Assembly: GCA_021804345.1 (NCBI GenBank)
Contig: JAJZHV010000068.1
Coordinates: forward strand, 1-6,430
Length of the DNA: 6,430 bases
Source of the DNA: Pseudomonadota bacterium
GTDB taxonomy: Bacteria > Pseudomonadota > Gammaproteobacteria > Burkholderiales > Ferrovaceae
Direction of reading: 5' to 3'
Shown piece by piece: positions 1 to 6,430 of this stretch; position 1 is the first letter of the stretch, and each line of letters begins with the position of its first letter. Below the pieces are notes generated by a model, which searched no databases, had not been told where the DNA came from, and saw only the letters and a list, made by a program, of their open reading frames with translations. The position numbers were made by a program, and so were the translations under genes.

Positions 1-715
1 CCGAAGAGATGTCTGCAGGAACATCGATCGCGGCAGCCTGCAGGCTGCCCTGGCCCCGCAGGCTGACCGTGGCCCCCACGCGTCGGACTTCATAACCCAT
101 GGCACCGAGCATACGTTCGGTATGATCCCGCGTCACCTCTGGTTCGGTGACACGCGTTTCTCCCTGGGCATACAACCCCGCCAGCAGCAAGGCTGATTTC
201 ACCTGCGCACTGGCCACAGGCATGGCGTATTCAATGCCTTGCAATGCGGCCACCGGTTTGATTTCCAGCGGCGGTAGTCCCTTGGGCTGGGTCAGAATCT
301 GGGCGCCCATGGCGCGTAAGGGATCGGCCACCCGCCCCATGGGGCGACGTTGCAAGCTGGCATCGCCCGTGAGCGTGGTGGCAAAGGACTGTCCCGCCAG
401 CAAGCCGCTCATCAAACGCATGGAAGTGCCCGAGTTACCACAGTCCAAAGCCTGCTGCGGCGCCCGCAAACCATGCAAACCCACGCCTTCGATGGTCACG
501 CAACCCTGCTCTGGACCAGTGATGGGAACCCCCATGGCACGAAATGCCCGCATGGTGGACAGGGCATCCTCGCCCTCCAGAAAGCCTGTTACGCGGGTCG
601 TGCCGTTGGCAATGGCCCCCAGCATGATACTTCGGTGCGAAATGGATTTATCTCCCGGCACGCGCAAGGTGCCCTGCAGGAGGCCTCCTGGAGAGACGGT
701 GTAGGTGTGCTTCAT
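1..715 (-). CDS. aroA: 3-phosphoshikimate 1-carboxyvinyltransferase (EPSP synthase), 5' part, runs off left edge
   Basis: This cytoplasmic shikimate-pathway enzyme joins shikimate-3-phosphate and PEP to give EPSP, one step before chorismate. The first 238 residues are visible, about 55% of the usual ~430; the C-terminal half, with the remaining catalytic acids, lies beyond base 1. Seen motifs: GDKS at residues 21-24, with Lys23, Ser24 and Arg28 matching substrate-binding residues of E. coli Lys22/Ser23/Arg27; GNSGTSMRL at 93-101; RRPM at 123-126; SAQVK at 169-173; RDHTE at 196-200. GDKS, SAQxK and RxHxE are signatures of class II EPSP synthases, and Leu101 stands where E. coli has Pro101. The ATG start at 715 lies 10 nt after the tyrA stop. 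Only a weak GAG is seen 9 nt upstream (725-727), so translation is probably coupled to tyrA. No in-frame ATG, GTG or TTG was found in the short stretch just upstream. The family call is certain; the class is inferred from motifs. Confidence 0.95.
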   Translation of the reverse strand, partial: MKHTYTVSPGGLLQGTLRVPGDKSISHRSIMLGAIANGTTRVTGFLEGEDALSTMRAFRAMGVPITGPEQGCVTIEGVGLHGLRAPQQALDCGNSGTSMRLMSGLLAGQSFATTLTGDASLQRRPMGRVADPLRAMGAQILTQPKGLPPLEIKPVAALQGIEYAMPVASAQVKSALLLAGLYAQGETRVTEPEVTRDHTERMLGAMGYEVRRVGATVSLRGQGSLQAAAIDVPADISS

Positions 716-725
716 GCGGATGGTC

Positions 726-1619
726 TCATTGTGTATCGTTCCAGTTGCGCCGCGCCTGGCGCGCCACTTTGAAAAAAGATTCTAGGCCCGATTCATCTTC
801 CTGTTGCAACAATTCGGTCAACAGATCCAACTGCTCCCGATAGCGCTCAATTTCTGACAACAGCACTGTACGATTGGCCAAGCTGATATCGCGCCACATT
901 TCTGGGTTACTGGCGGCAATGCGCGTAAAGTCGCGAAACCCTCCGGCCGCAAAGCGAAAGAAGGAGGCCGCATCCACCCGGGTGGCAATGTCATAGACCA
1001 GGGCAAAACTGAGCAGATGGGGTAAGTGGCTGACCACCCCAAAGATGGCGTCATGGCGCTGTACGGACATGAGTTCTACCTTGGCACCGCAGGCTTCCCA
1101 GCATTGTTGCACCACCCCACGGGCCTGTTCGTCGCACACCGAGGTGGGGGTCAACACCACCGAACAGCCCTGGAACAGGTCGGCCCGAGCCGCGCGCACC
1201 CCACTTTGCTCGGCCCCCGCAATGGGATGTCCGGGAACGAAGCGGGCCAGCGAGGCACCCATCGTGGCCTGCGCAGCCTGCCATACGGAAGCCTTGGTGC
1301 TCCCCACATCGGTGACCACAGCCCCTGCGGGCAAGGTTGCCCAGACCTGGGACAACACCGCAGCCAGTTGTCTGACCGGCACCGCCAGCAGCACCAATTC
1401 AGCCTCGGCCACCGCACTGGCCACATCCTGAACCACCTGATCCAGCACCCCCAGATGACGGGCCGTGGCCAGATTGATCTCGTCCCGATCCACACCCGTC
1501 ACACAAATATCCGGCACTGCCCTGCGCATGGCCAAGGCAAAGGAGCCCCCAATCAGGCCAACACCGATGATGGTGACACGGCGCGGCAGTGGCGGTTGAC
1601 TATGAACGATCAGAGGCAT
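726..1619 (-). CDS. tyrA: Prephenate/arogenate dehydrogenase (TyrA)
   Basis: TyrA oxidatively decarboxylates prephenate to 4-hydroxyphenylpyruvate, or arogenate to tyrosine, in the cytoplasm. The 297-residue protein opens with a Rossmann fold: GVGLIGGS at residues 19-26, then Asp44 at the end of the second strand (TGVDRDE), which usually favours NAD+ over NADP+. VTDVGSTK at 102-109 (Ser107), GHPIAGAEQSG at 130-140 (His131) and SHLPH at 197-201 are the conserved active-site segments. GGFRDFTRIA near 226-235 and MWRDI at 241-245 belong to the helical C-terminal dimerisation domain. There is no chorismate mutase fusion and no ACT domain. The ATG at 1619 is the first start after an in-frame stop at 1635-1637 and has a good GGAG Shine-Dalgarno, so the start is secure. 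aroA follows after 10 nt; in several Pseudomonas and Acinetobacter these two genes are fused. The sequence cannot tell whether prephenate, arogenate or both are used. Confidence 0.95.
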   Translation of the reverse strand: MPLIVHSQPPLPRRVTIIGVGLIGGSFALAMRRAVPDICVTGVDRDEINLATARHLGVLDQVVQDVASAVAEAELVLLAVPVRQLAAVLSQVWATLPAGAVVTDVGSTKASVWQAAQATMGASLARFVPGHPIAGAEQSGVRAARADLFQGCSVVLTPTSVCDEQARGVVQQCWEACGAKVELMSVQRHDAIFGVVSHLPHLLSFALVYDIATRVDAASFFRFAAGGFRDFTRIAASNPEMWRDISLANRTVLLSEIERYREQLDLLTELLQQEDESGLESFFKVARQARRNWNDTQ

Positions 1620-1624
1620 GCCCG

Positions 1625-1628
1625 CTCC
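1625..1628 (-). promoter_or_regulatory. Ribosome binding site of tyrA
   Basis: GGAG lies on the minus strand 5 nt before the tyrA ATG. It is the clearest Shine-Dalgarno in the window, and tyrA is the gene with the longest upstream gap (34 nt). tyrA therefore looks able to start translation without relying on ribosomes finishing hisC. Confidence 0.7.
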
Positions 1629-1653
1629 ACAGCCTCAGGCCAGGCGCCCATGG

Positions 1654-2757
1654 CTAAGTCGCAGCGTGCAAGGCACGCTCCAGTGCCTGTAAAAACAGGT
1701 GATTCTGCGCTGCGGTCCCCACACTGACGCGCAAATACTCTGGCATCTGGTAGGCCGCCACCGGACGCACAATGATCCCTTGGGCCAATAGGGCCTGATA
1801 CACACGGGCAGCTTCACCCACCCGCACCGTGAGAAAATTTCCCACCGAAGGAATATAGGGCAAGGACAGTCGTTTGAAGCCCTCCTCCAATTGCATCAAA
1901 CCCGCCTGATTGAGCGCGCGCACGCGCTCCAGAAACGCCTGATCCTGCAATGCTGCTGCCGCAGCCGCCAGGGCCAGCGCATTGACGTTAAAGGGCTGTC
2001 GGACCCGGTTGATGAGATCGATGACCTCCGGGTGCGCCACCCCAAAGCCCACACGCAAACCCGCCAGCCCATAAGCCTTAGAAAACGTGCGGGAGATGAG
2101 GAGATTGGAGTGCTGCTGCAGCCAGCTCATGGCCGGATACCGCTGCTGAGGGAGTAAATACTCGGTGTAGGCCTCGTCCAGTACCACCAGCACCCGTGAG
2201 GGAATGCGTTGCAGGGCGGCTTGCACGGTGGCGCCAGAAAGAAACGTTCCCGTGGGATTGTTGGGATTGGCCAGAAACAGGACCCGCGTATCAGGACGCA
2301 GGGCGGCCATCATGGCCTCCAGATCATGGCCAAAGTCTTTTGCCGGAACTTCAATCCCTTCGGCGCCGACCGCTTGCGTGACTAGGGGGTAGACTGCAAA
2401 GGCATGTTGCGCATAGACGGCGGAGGTTCCAGGGCCCAGAAAGGTACGGGCCACCAGTTCCAGCACATCATTGGAACCATTGCCCAGAACGATTTGCGGC
2501 TGCGGAATCTGATAATGGGCACTCAGGGCTTGCTTGAGTTCGTGGCCACTGCCGTCTGGGTACAGGGCCAGTTCAGGAAGTGCCTGGGAAATGGCCTGCA
2601 GGGCCATGGGACTGGGGCCCAGAGGGTTTTCGTTGGAGGCCAGCTTGATGATGGCAGACAGGCCCAATTCCCGTTGTAATTCGGAGATGGGCTTGCCGGG
2701 TTGATAGGGGGCAAGGGCCCGCAGGTGGGCCGGAACCTGTTCACAGGAATCGATCAT
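1654..2757 (-). CDS. hisC: Histidinol-phosphate / aromatic aminotransferase (class I/II, PLP)
   Basis: This is a 367-residue fold-type I PLP aminotransferase of the HisC family (E. coli HisC is 356). The family converts imidazole-acetol phosphate and glutamate to histidinol phosphate in histidine synthesis. Seen residues: the SNENPLGPSP substrate-loop motif at 41-50, NPNNPTG at 164-170 (Asn167 contacts PLP), DEAY at 194-197 (Asp194, Tyr197), SRTFSKAYGLAGLR at 222-235 with Schiff-base Lys227, and YLRVSVG at 341-347 with the carboxylate-binding arginine. The start is the ATG at 2757, which overlaps the pheA stop as ATGA. The frame stays open 60 codons upstream, but that stretch lies inside pheA and has no family similarity. 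No clear Shine-Dalgarno precedes the ATG, consistent with coupling to pheA. Its place between pheA and tyrA, as in the Pseudomonas supraoperon, suggests it also transaminates phenylpyruvate and hydroxyphenylpyruvate (or prephenate). That substrate range is inferred. Confidence 0.93.
   Translation of the reverse strand: MIDSCEQVPAHLRALAPYQPGKPISELQRELGLSAIIKLASNENPLGPSPMALQAISQALPELALYPDGSGHELKQALSAHYQIPQPQIVLGNGSNDVLELVARTFLGPGTSAVYAQHAFAVYPLVTQAVGAEGIEVPAKDFGHDLEAMMAALRPDTRVLFLANPNNPTGTFLSGATVQAALQRIPSRVLVVLDEAYTEYLLPQQRYPAMSWLQQHSNLLISRTFSKAYGLAGLRVGFGVAHPEVIDLINRVRQPFNVNALALAAAAAALQDQAFLERVRALNQAGLMQLEEGFKRLSLPYIPSVGNFLTVRVGEAARVYQALLAQGIIVRPVAAYQMPEYLRVSVGTAAQNHLFLQALERALHAAT
2754..2757 (-). 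promoter_or_regulatory. ATGA stop-start overlap, pheA to hisC
   Basis: The last bases of pheA (TGA, 2754-2756) share ATGA with the hisC start (ATG, 2755-2757). This arrangement typically couples translation, with the terminating ribosome re-initiating one base back. The lack of a strong Shine-Dalgarno before hisC fits. It implies pheA and hisC are made at linked rates. Confidence 0.8.
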
Positions 2758-3839
2758 CGGGCTGCTACCGGATAAGAACCAAGAATCTTGCAAAAGAGGG
2801 CCTTTTGCCCCATGGCCTGGATGGCTTGGCCGAGGTGCGCCAGGGCCGCATGTCCCTCCAGATCCACAAAAAATACGTACTCCCACAAGGCCGTGCGGGC
2901 CGGTCTGGACTCCAGACGGGTCATACTGACCCCACACTGGGCCAAGGGGGCCAGCAATTCGTAGATGGCCCCGGGTTGGTTACGCACCGCCAGAACCAAA
3001 GAGGTTTTGTCCTGCCCCGAGGCCGCTGCAGCCTGGGAACCACACACCAGAAACCGGGTGGTATTTCCGGATTCATCTTCGATGTTGGCGTGCAGCACTT
3101 TCAATCCATAGCGTTCGGCGGCCAGATCTCCGGCAATGGCCGCCGAGCCGGGTTGATGCATGACCAGACTGGCCGCTTCGGCGTTACTACTGACCGCAAC
3201 CCGTTGCGCCTGGGGCAAAAACGTGTTGAGCCACTGTTGACATTGCCCAAGAGACTGGCCATGGGAATACACGCGCTCGATTTGCTGTAACGTATTCACT
3301 TCAGGGGCCACCAGGAGTTGCTGCCGAACCCGCAACAGGATTTCGCCGCAGACCTTGAGCGGCGTTTCCACCAGAAGATCCAGGGTGCGACCAACAGCCC
3401 CTTCACTGGAGTTTTCTACGGGGATGACGGCAAAATCCGCCCCTCCAGTCTCTGCCGCGCGCATCACCTCGTCCCAATTGGCGCAAAACAGGGTGTGGAC
3501 CGCGTGGCCAAAATGGTGCACCACGGCGGACTCGGAGTAAGTGCCCTCCGGACCCAGACAGGAGACGGTCACCGGACGTTCAAAAGCCAAGCAGGCGGAC
3601 ATGATTTCCCGAAACAGAAAAGCCACCGTGTCGTCCCGCAAGGGTCCAGGGTTTGCGGCTTTGATCTGCCGTAAAACCTGTGCTTCGCGTTCTGGACGGT
3701 ACAGGACCCCGGTTTTGAGGGCGCCAATTTTGCCTGCAATGCGGGCGCGCGCGTTGATCAGATGCAGTAGTTGCTCATCGAGGGCATCAATCTGGGTACG
3801 CAGGTCCTGCAGGGAAGAGTGGGAAGGTGTTTCAGCCAT
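2754..3839 (-). CDS. pheA: Bifunctional chorismate mutase / prephenate dehydratase (P-protein)
   Basis: This cytoplasmic enzyme converts chorismate to prephenate and then to phenylpyruvate, the committed branch to phenylalanine. With the ATG start it has 361 residues (P. aeruginosa about 365, E. coli 386). Domains: an AroQ-type chorismate mutase at about 10-85, with Arg14, Arg31, Lys42, Arg51 and Glu52 matching E. coli Arg11, Arg28, Lys39, Arg51 and Glu52; a prephenate dehydratase domain at about 90-268, with LGPEGTYSE near its start, [11 protein letters not shown], and the catalytic TRF motif at 261-263; and a C-terminal ACT domain at about 278-357 with ESRP at 310-313, the family's Phe-binding motif. 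The second ACT motif reads GAIY where E. coli has GALV. Feedback inhibition by phenylalanine is therefore likely but unproven. I prefer the ATG at 3839 (8-nt overlap with gyrA) because a G-rich Shine-Dalgarno sits 6 nt upstream. A GTG at 3851 would add four residues but has no ribosome site. Confidence 0.95.
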   Translation of the reverse strand: MAETPSHSSLQDLRTQIDALDEQLLHLINARARIAGKIGALKTGVLYRPEREAQVLRQIKAANPGPLRDDTVAFLFREIMSACLAFERPVTVSCLGPEGTYSESAVVHHFGHAVHTLFCANWDEVMRAAETGGADFAVIPVENSSEGAVGRTLDLLVETPLKVCGEILLRVRQQLLVAPEVNTLQQIERVYSHGQSLGQCQQWLNTFLPQAQRVAVSSNAEAASLVMHQPGSAAIAGDLAAERYGLKVLHANIEDESGNTTRFLVCGSQAAAASGQDKTSLVLAVRNQPGAIYELLAPLAQCGVSMTRLESRPARTALWEYVFFVDLEGHAALAHLGQAIQAMGQKALFCKILGSYPVAAR

Positions 3840-6430
3840 GAGAAGCCCCACCAGCGGAATCCATGGTGGAGGCTGGCTCGGGCGCAGCCAAATCGGCGTT
3901 TAGGGAATCCTCGGCGGGCGTTTCATCAATGCGACTTAAGGACACCAGTTTTTCCCCCTGATCTAAAGCGATCAGCGTCACACCCTGGGTGGCCCGGCTC
4001 ATTTCCCGGATTTCCTGAACGCGGGTGCGAATCAGCACCCCACCCGTGGTGATGAGCATGAGTTCATCTTCCGGGTTGACCAAGGCTGCGCTCACCACCG
4101 GTCCATTGCGCTCGGAGGTCTGGATGGCAATCATGCCTTGGCCGCCCCGTCCATGGCGGGTGTATTCTGCGATGGGGGTGCGTTTTCCATAGCCGTTTTC
4201 GGTGGCGGTCAACACGCTTTGCGATTCGTTTTCGGCCACCAGCAGGGCAATGACACGCCCTCCGGGGGACAGGCGCATGCCGCGCACACCCCGTGCGGTT
4301 CGCCCCATAGGACGAACATCTTCTTCAGAAAAGCGAATGGCTTTGCCTTCGTCTGAAAACAGCATGACGTCATGATGTCCATCGGTAATGGCAACGCCGA
4401 TGAGATAATCATCGGGGTCAAGATCCACGGCAATGATGCCGGAAGAGCGCGGGCGCGAGAAATCAGACAGGGGGGTTTTCTTGACTGTCGCCTGGGCGGT
4501 GGCCATGAACACATAGTGCTCGGCATCAAACTCCTTGACGGGCAAGATGGCATTGATTTTTTCCTTGGCGTCCAACTGCAGGAGGTTGATCACGGGCGTG
4601 CCACGACCGTTGGAGGAACCCGAGGGCACATTGAACACACGCAACCAGTAAACCTTTCCCAGACTGGAGAAACACAAGATATGGTCATGGGTGTTGGCCA
4701 CGAAAAGCCGTTCGATGAAATCGTCTTCTTTGGTGGTAGCGGCCTGGCGCCCGCGCCCTCCCCGGCGCTGGGCACGGTAGTCGGTAACGGGTTGGGATTT
4801 GATATACCCACCATGGGAGAGGGTGACCACCACTTCTTCCGGAGTGATGAGATCTTCCAGGTTTAGGTCTTCGGCATTGACGACGATTTCGCTGCGCCGA
4901 ACATCCCCAAAGGTTTCCTTGATCTGCACCAATTCTTCCGTGATCAAGGTGGTAATCCGTTGGGGTTGCGCCAGAATGTCCAGTAGATCGGCGATACGCA
5001 GCATGACTTCACGGTACTCGTCGCGAATCTTTTCCTGTTCCAGTCCGGTCAGGCGTTGCAGCTGCATTTCCAGAATGGCCACCGCTTGCGTCTCCGACAG
5101 CCGGTAGCCCTCGGCCTGCAGACCAAACTGATAGGGCAGGCCCAAGGGACGCGAGGCGTTCTGGGGGGCCCGGGAGAGCATGTCGCGGACGAGCTCAGAG
5201 GGCCACAGTCGCTGCATGAGGCCCTCGCGCGCCACGGCCCGGGATTCCGAGGCCTTGATCAGGGCGATGATCTCGTCCACGTTGGACAGAGCCACCGCCA
5301 ACCCTTCTAGCACGTGAGCACGCTCGCGCGCTTTGGCCAGTTCGTACACCGTCCGACGGGTCAGGACTTCGCGTCGATGACGCAAAAACGCCTCGAGAAA
5401 CTGTTTGAGATTCAGCAGGCGCGGCTGGTTATCCACCAGCGCCACCATGTTCATGCCGAAGGATTCCTGCAACTGGGTTTGCTTGAACAGATTGTTGAGG
5501 ACCACCTCGGGCAACTCGCCCCGTTTGAGTTCGATCACCACGCGCATGCCTGATTTGTCGGACTCGTCACGCAAATCGGAAATGCCGTCAATCCGCTTTT
5601 CGCGCACCAACTCGGCGATCTTGATGATCAGGTTGGCCTTGTTGACCTGATAGGGCAGTTCATCCACGATGATGGCTTGCCGACCCCCCACCTTATCCAC
5701 GTCTTCCACATGGGTGCGGGAGCGCATCAACACCCGGCCACGTCCGGTCAAATAGCCCTCGCGCACCGACGCGGTACCATAAATGATGCCGCGCGTGGGA
5801 AAGTCGGGGGCCGGAATGATGTCGATCAGGGACTCGAGAGTCATGTCGGGATTGGAAAGCAGCGCCAGACAGGCCTCGATCACTTCCCCAAGATTGTGCG
5901 GGGGAATGTTGGTGGCCATGCCCACGGCGATACCGGAAGAACCATTGACCAGCAGATTGGGAAAACGCGCGGGCAAAATGAGCGGCTCCTGTTCGGAGCC
6001 GTCATAGTTGGGTCCAAAATTCACGGTGTCGCGGTCAAGGTCGGCCAATAACTCGTGGGTGATGCGTGCCATACGAATTTCGGTGTAGCGCATGGCCGCT
6101 GGATTGTCGCCGTCCACCGAGCCAAAATTTCCCTGACCATCAATGAGGGGGTAGCGCAGGGAAAAGTCCTGGGCCATGCGCACAATGGCATCGTAGACGG
6201 CCGTATCCCCATGGGGGCGATATTTACCGATGACATCACCCACGATACGGGCGGACTTCTTGTAGGGTTTGTTGAAGTCGTTGGAGAGCTCGTGCATGGC
6301 AAAAAGGACACGCCGGTGCACCGGTTTCAGCCCATCGCGCACATCCGGCAGCGCCCTTCCCACAATGACACTCATGGCGTATTCCAGGTAGGAACGACGC
6401 ATTTCATCTTCCAGACTGACGGGGAGTGTT
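3832..6430 (-). CDS. gyrA: DNA gyrase subunit A, 5' end off right edge
   Basis: GyrA cuts and rejoins DNA in the A2B2 gyrase that introduces negative supercoils. 865 residues are visible. The frame is open to the edge: the nine codons before the Met at 6402 encode TLPVSLEDE, which aligns with E. coli residues 8-16. The true start therefore lies just outside, and the full length should be close to E. coli's 875. With E. coli numbering (count from Met at 6402, plus 16): catalytic Tyr122 in AAMRYTEIR (codon 6085-6087); the quinolone region reads GDTAVYD, with Thr at position 83 (codon 6202-6204) and Asp87. Arg32, Arg47 and His80 are conserved, but position 78 is Arg rather than His (codon 6217-6219). 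The GyrA box QRRGGRG at 4750-4770 opens the six-bladed DNA-wrapping C-terminal domain and separates GyrA from ParC. The protein ends in a short, mildly acidic, Ala/Ser-rich tail whose last codons overlap pheA by 8 nt. Confidence 0.98.
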   Translation of the reverse strand, partial: TLPVSLEDEMRRSYLEYAMSVIVGRALPDVRDGLKPVHRRVLFAMHELSNDFNKPYKKSARIVGDVIGKYRPHGDTAVYDAIVRMAQDFSLRYPLIDGQGNFGSVDGDNPAAMRYTEIRMARITHELLADLDRDTVNFGPNYDGSEQEPLILPARFPNLLVNGSSGIAVGMATNIPPHNLGEVIEACLALLSNPDMTLESLIDIIPAPDFPTRGIIYGTASVREGYLTGRGRVLMRSRTHVEDVDKVGGRQAIIVDELPYQVNKANLIIKIAELVREKRIDGISDLRDESDKSGMRVVIELKRGELPEVVLNNLFKQTQLQESFGMNMVALVDNQPRLLNLKQFLEAFLRHRREVLTRRTVYELAKARERAHVLEGLAVALSNVDEIIALIKASESRAVAREGLMQRLWPSELVRDMLSRAPQNASRPLGLPYQFGLQAEGYRLSETQAVAILEMQLQRLTGLEQEKIRDEYREVMLRIADLLDILAQPQRITTLITEELVQIKETFGDVRRSEIVVNAEDLNLEDLITPEEVVVTLSHGGYIKSQPVTDYRAQRRGGRGRQAATTKEDDFIERLFVANTHDHILCFSSLGKVYWLRVFNVPSGSSNGRGTPVINLLQLDAKEKINAILPVKEFDAEHYVFMATAQATVKKTPLSDFSRPRSSGIIAVDLDPDDYLIGVAITDGHHDVMLFSDEGKAIRFSEEDVRPMGRTARGVRGMRLSPGGRVIALLVAENESQSVLTATENGYGKRTPIAEYTRHGRGGQGMIAIQTSERNGPVVSAALVNPEDELMLITTGGVLIRTRVQEIREMSRATQGVTLIALDQGEKLVSLSRIDETPAEDSLNADLAAPEPASTMDSAGGASHG
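3846..3852 (-). promoter_or_regulatory. Probable ribosome binding site of pheA, inside the gyrA 3' end
   Basis: GGTGGGG on the minus strand ends 6 nt before the ATG at 3839. It decides between the two possible pheA starts: the alternative GTG (3849-3851) lies within this G-rich run and has nothing like a Shine-Dalgarno ahead of it. The match to the anti-Shine-Dalgarno is imperfect, so coupling to gyrA termination may also contribute. Confidence 0.5.

Larger units (their letters stand above)
1..6430 (-). other. gyrA-pheA-hisC-tyrA-aroA operon (part of the gyrA...rpsA supraoperon, serC absent)
   Basis: Five same-strand genes are separated by -8, -4, +34 and +10 nt, with no hairpin-plus-T-run terminator between them. 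This supports one transcript started upstream of gyrA outside the window. The order follows the beta/gammaproteobacterial supraoperon that continues with cmk and rpsA, which would be expected beyond base 1. Internal promoters cannot be excluded; none is clear by eye. Confidence 0.85.

Noticed and set aside
1620..1653. Possible hairpin (GCC..GGC) in the hisC-tyrA gap as a terminator or attenuator
   Set aside because: The stem is only about three to four pairs, with no following T run and no leader peptide. The gap is explained by the tyrA ribosome site.
1026..1727. 233-codon open frame on the plus strand opposite tyrA, and many shorter plus-strand frames opposite aroA, hisC, pheA and gyrA
   Set aside because: The translations are His/Gln/Pro/Arg-rich with no recognisable family, and they lie wholly antisense to five clear conserved genes. 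Long antisense frames are expected in GC-rich coding DNA.
2758..2937. 60-codon upstream extension of hisC
   Set aside because: The extension lies within the 3' end of pheA, has Gly/Pro-rich non-family sequence, and the ATG at 2757 gives the normal HisC length with an ATGA overlap.
3237..3270. TTGACA on the plus strand as a -35 box
   Set aside because: The nearest -10-like sequence (GAATAC) is 22 nt away, too far, and it would transcribe antisense inside pheA with no gene to serve.
3849..3851. GTG as the pheA start
   Set aside because: No ribosome site precedes it, and it lies inside the G-rich run that fits as the Shine-Dalgarno for the ATG at 3839. It cannot be fully excluded.
6400..6402. 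Met at 6402 as the gyrA start
   Set aside because: The frame continues upstream to the window edge with residues that align to the conserved GyrA N-terminus, so this Met is internal and the gene is partial.

Overview
The window is a dense, one-directional block of housekeeping genes, all on the minus strand. In transcription order (right to left) they are gyrA (5' end off the right edge), pheA, hisC, tyrA and aroA (3' end off the left edge). Coding sequence fills almost every base. gyrA and pheA overlap by 8 nt and pheA and hisC by 4 nt. The only gaps are 34 nt (hisC-tyrA) and 10 nt (tyrA-aroA). No stretch over 300 bases lacks a gene. I see no RNA gene, mobile element, CRISPR array, terminator or convincing promoter.

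The order matches the mixed-function 'supraoperon' known from gamma- and betaproteobacteria (gyrA-serC-pheA-hisC-tyrA-aroA-cmk-rpsA). This one lacks serC: gyrA runs straight into pheA. The base composition looks to be in the high fifties percent G+C. The PheA and GyrA sequences resemble those of Pseudomonas and related groups. A gammaproteobacterium, betaproteobacterium or member of Acidithiobacillia is likely; I cannot name the genus from sequence alone.

The genes cover the end of aromatic amino acid synthesis. AroA makes EPSP, the precursor of chorismate. PheA (chorismate mutase plus prephenate dehydratase) takes chorismate to prephenate and phenylpyruvate. TyrA oxidises prephenate or arogenate toward tyrosine. 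HisC, an aminotransferase of the histidinol-phosphate family, can plausibly supply the transamination for Phe and Tyr as well as its histidine step. GyrA is the DNA-cleaving subunit of gyrase. The overlaps imply one transcript with translational coupling; the promoter would lie upstream of gyrA, outside the window.

I found no undescribed system. The points most worth a second look are the missing serC, an arginine at a normally histidine position beside the GyrA active site (E. coli His78), and class II signature motifs in AroA.
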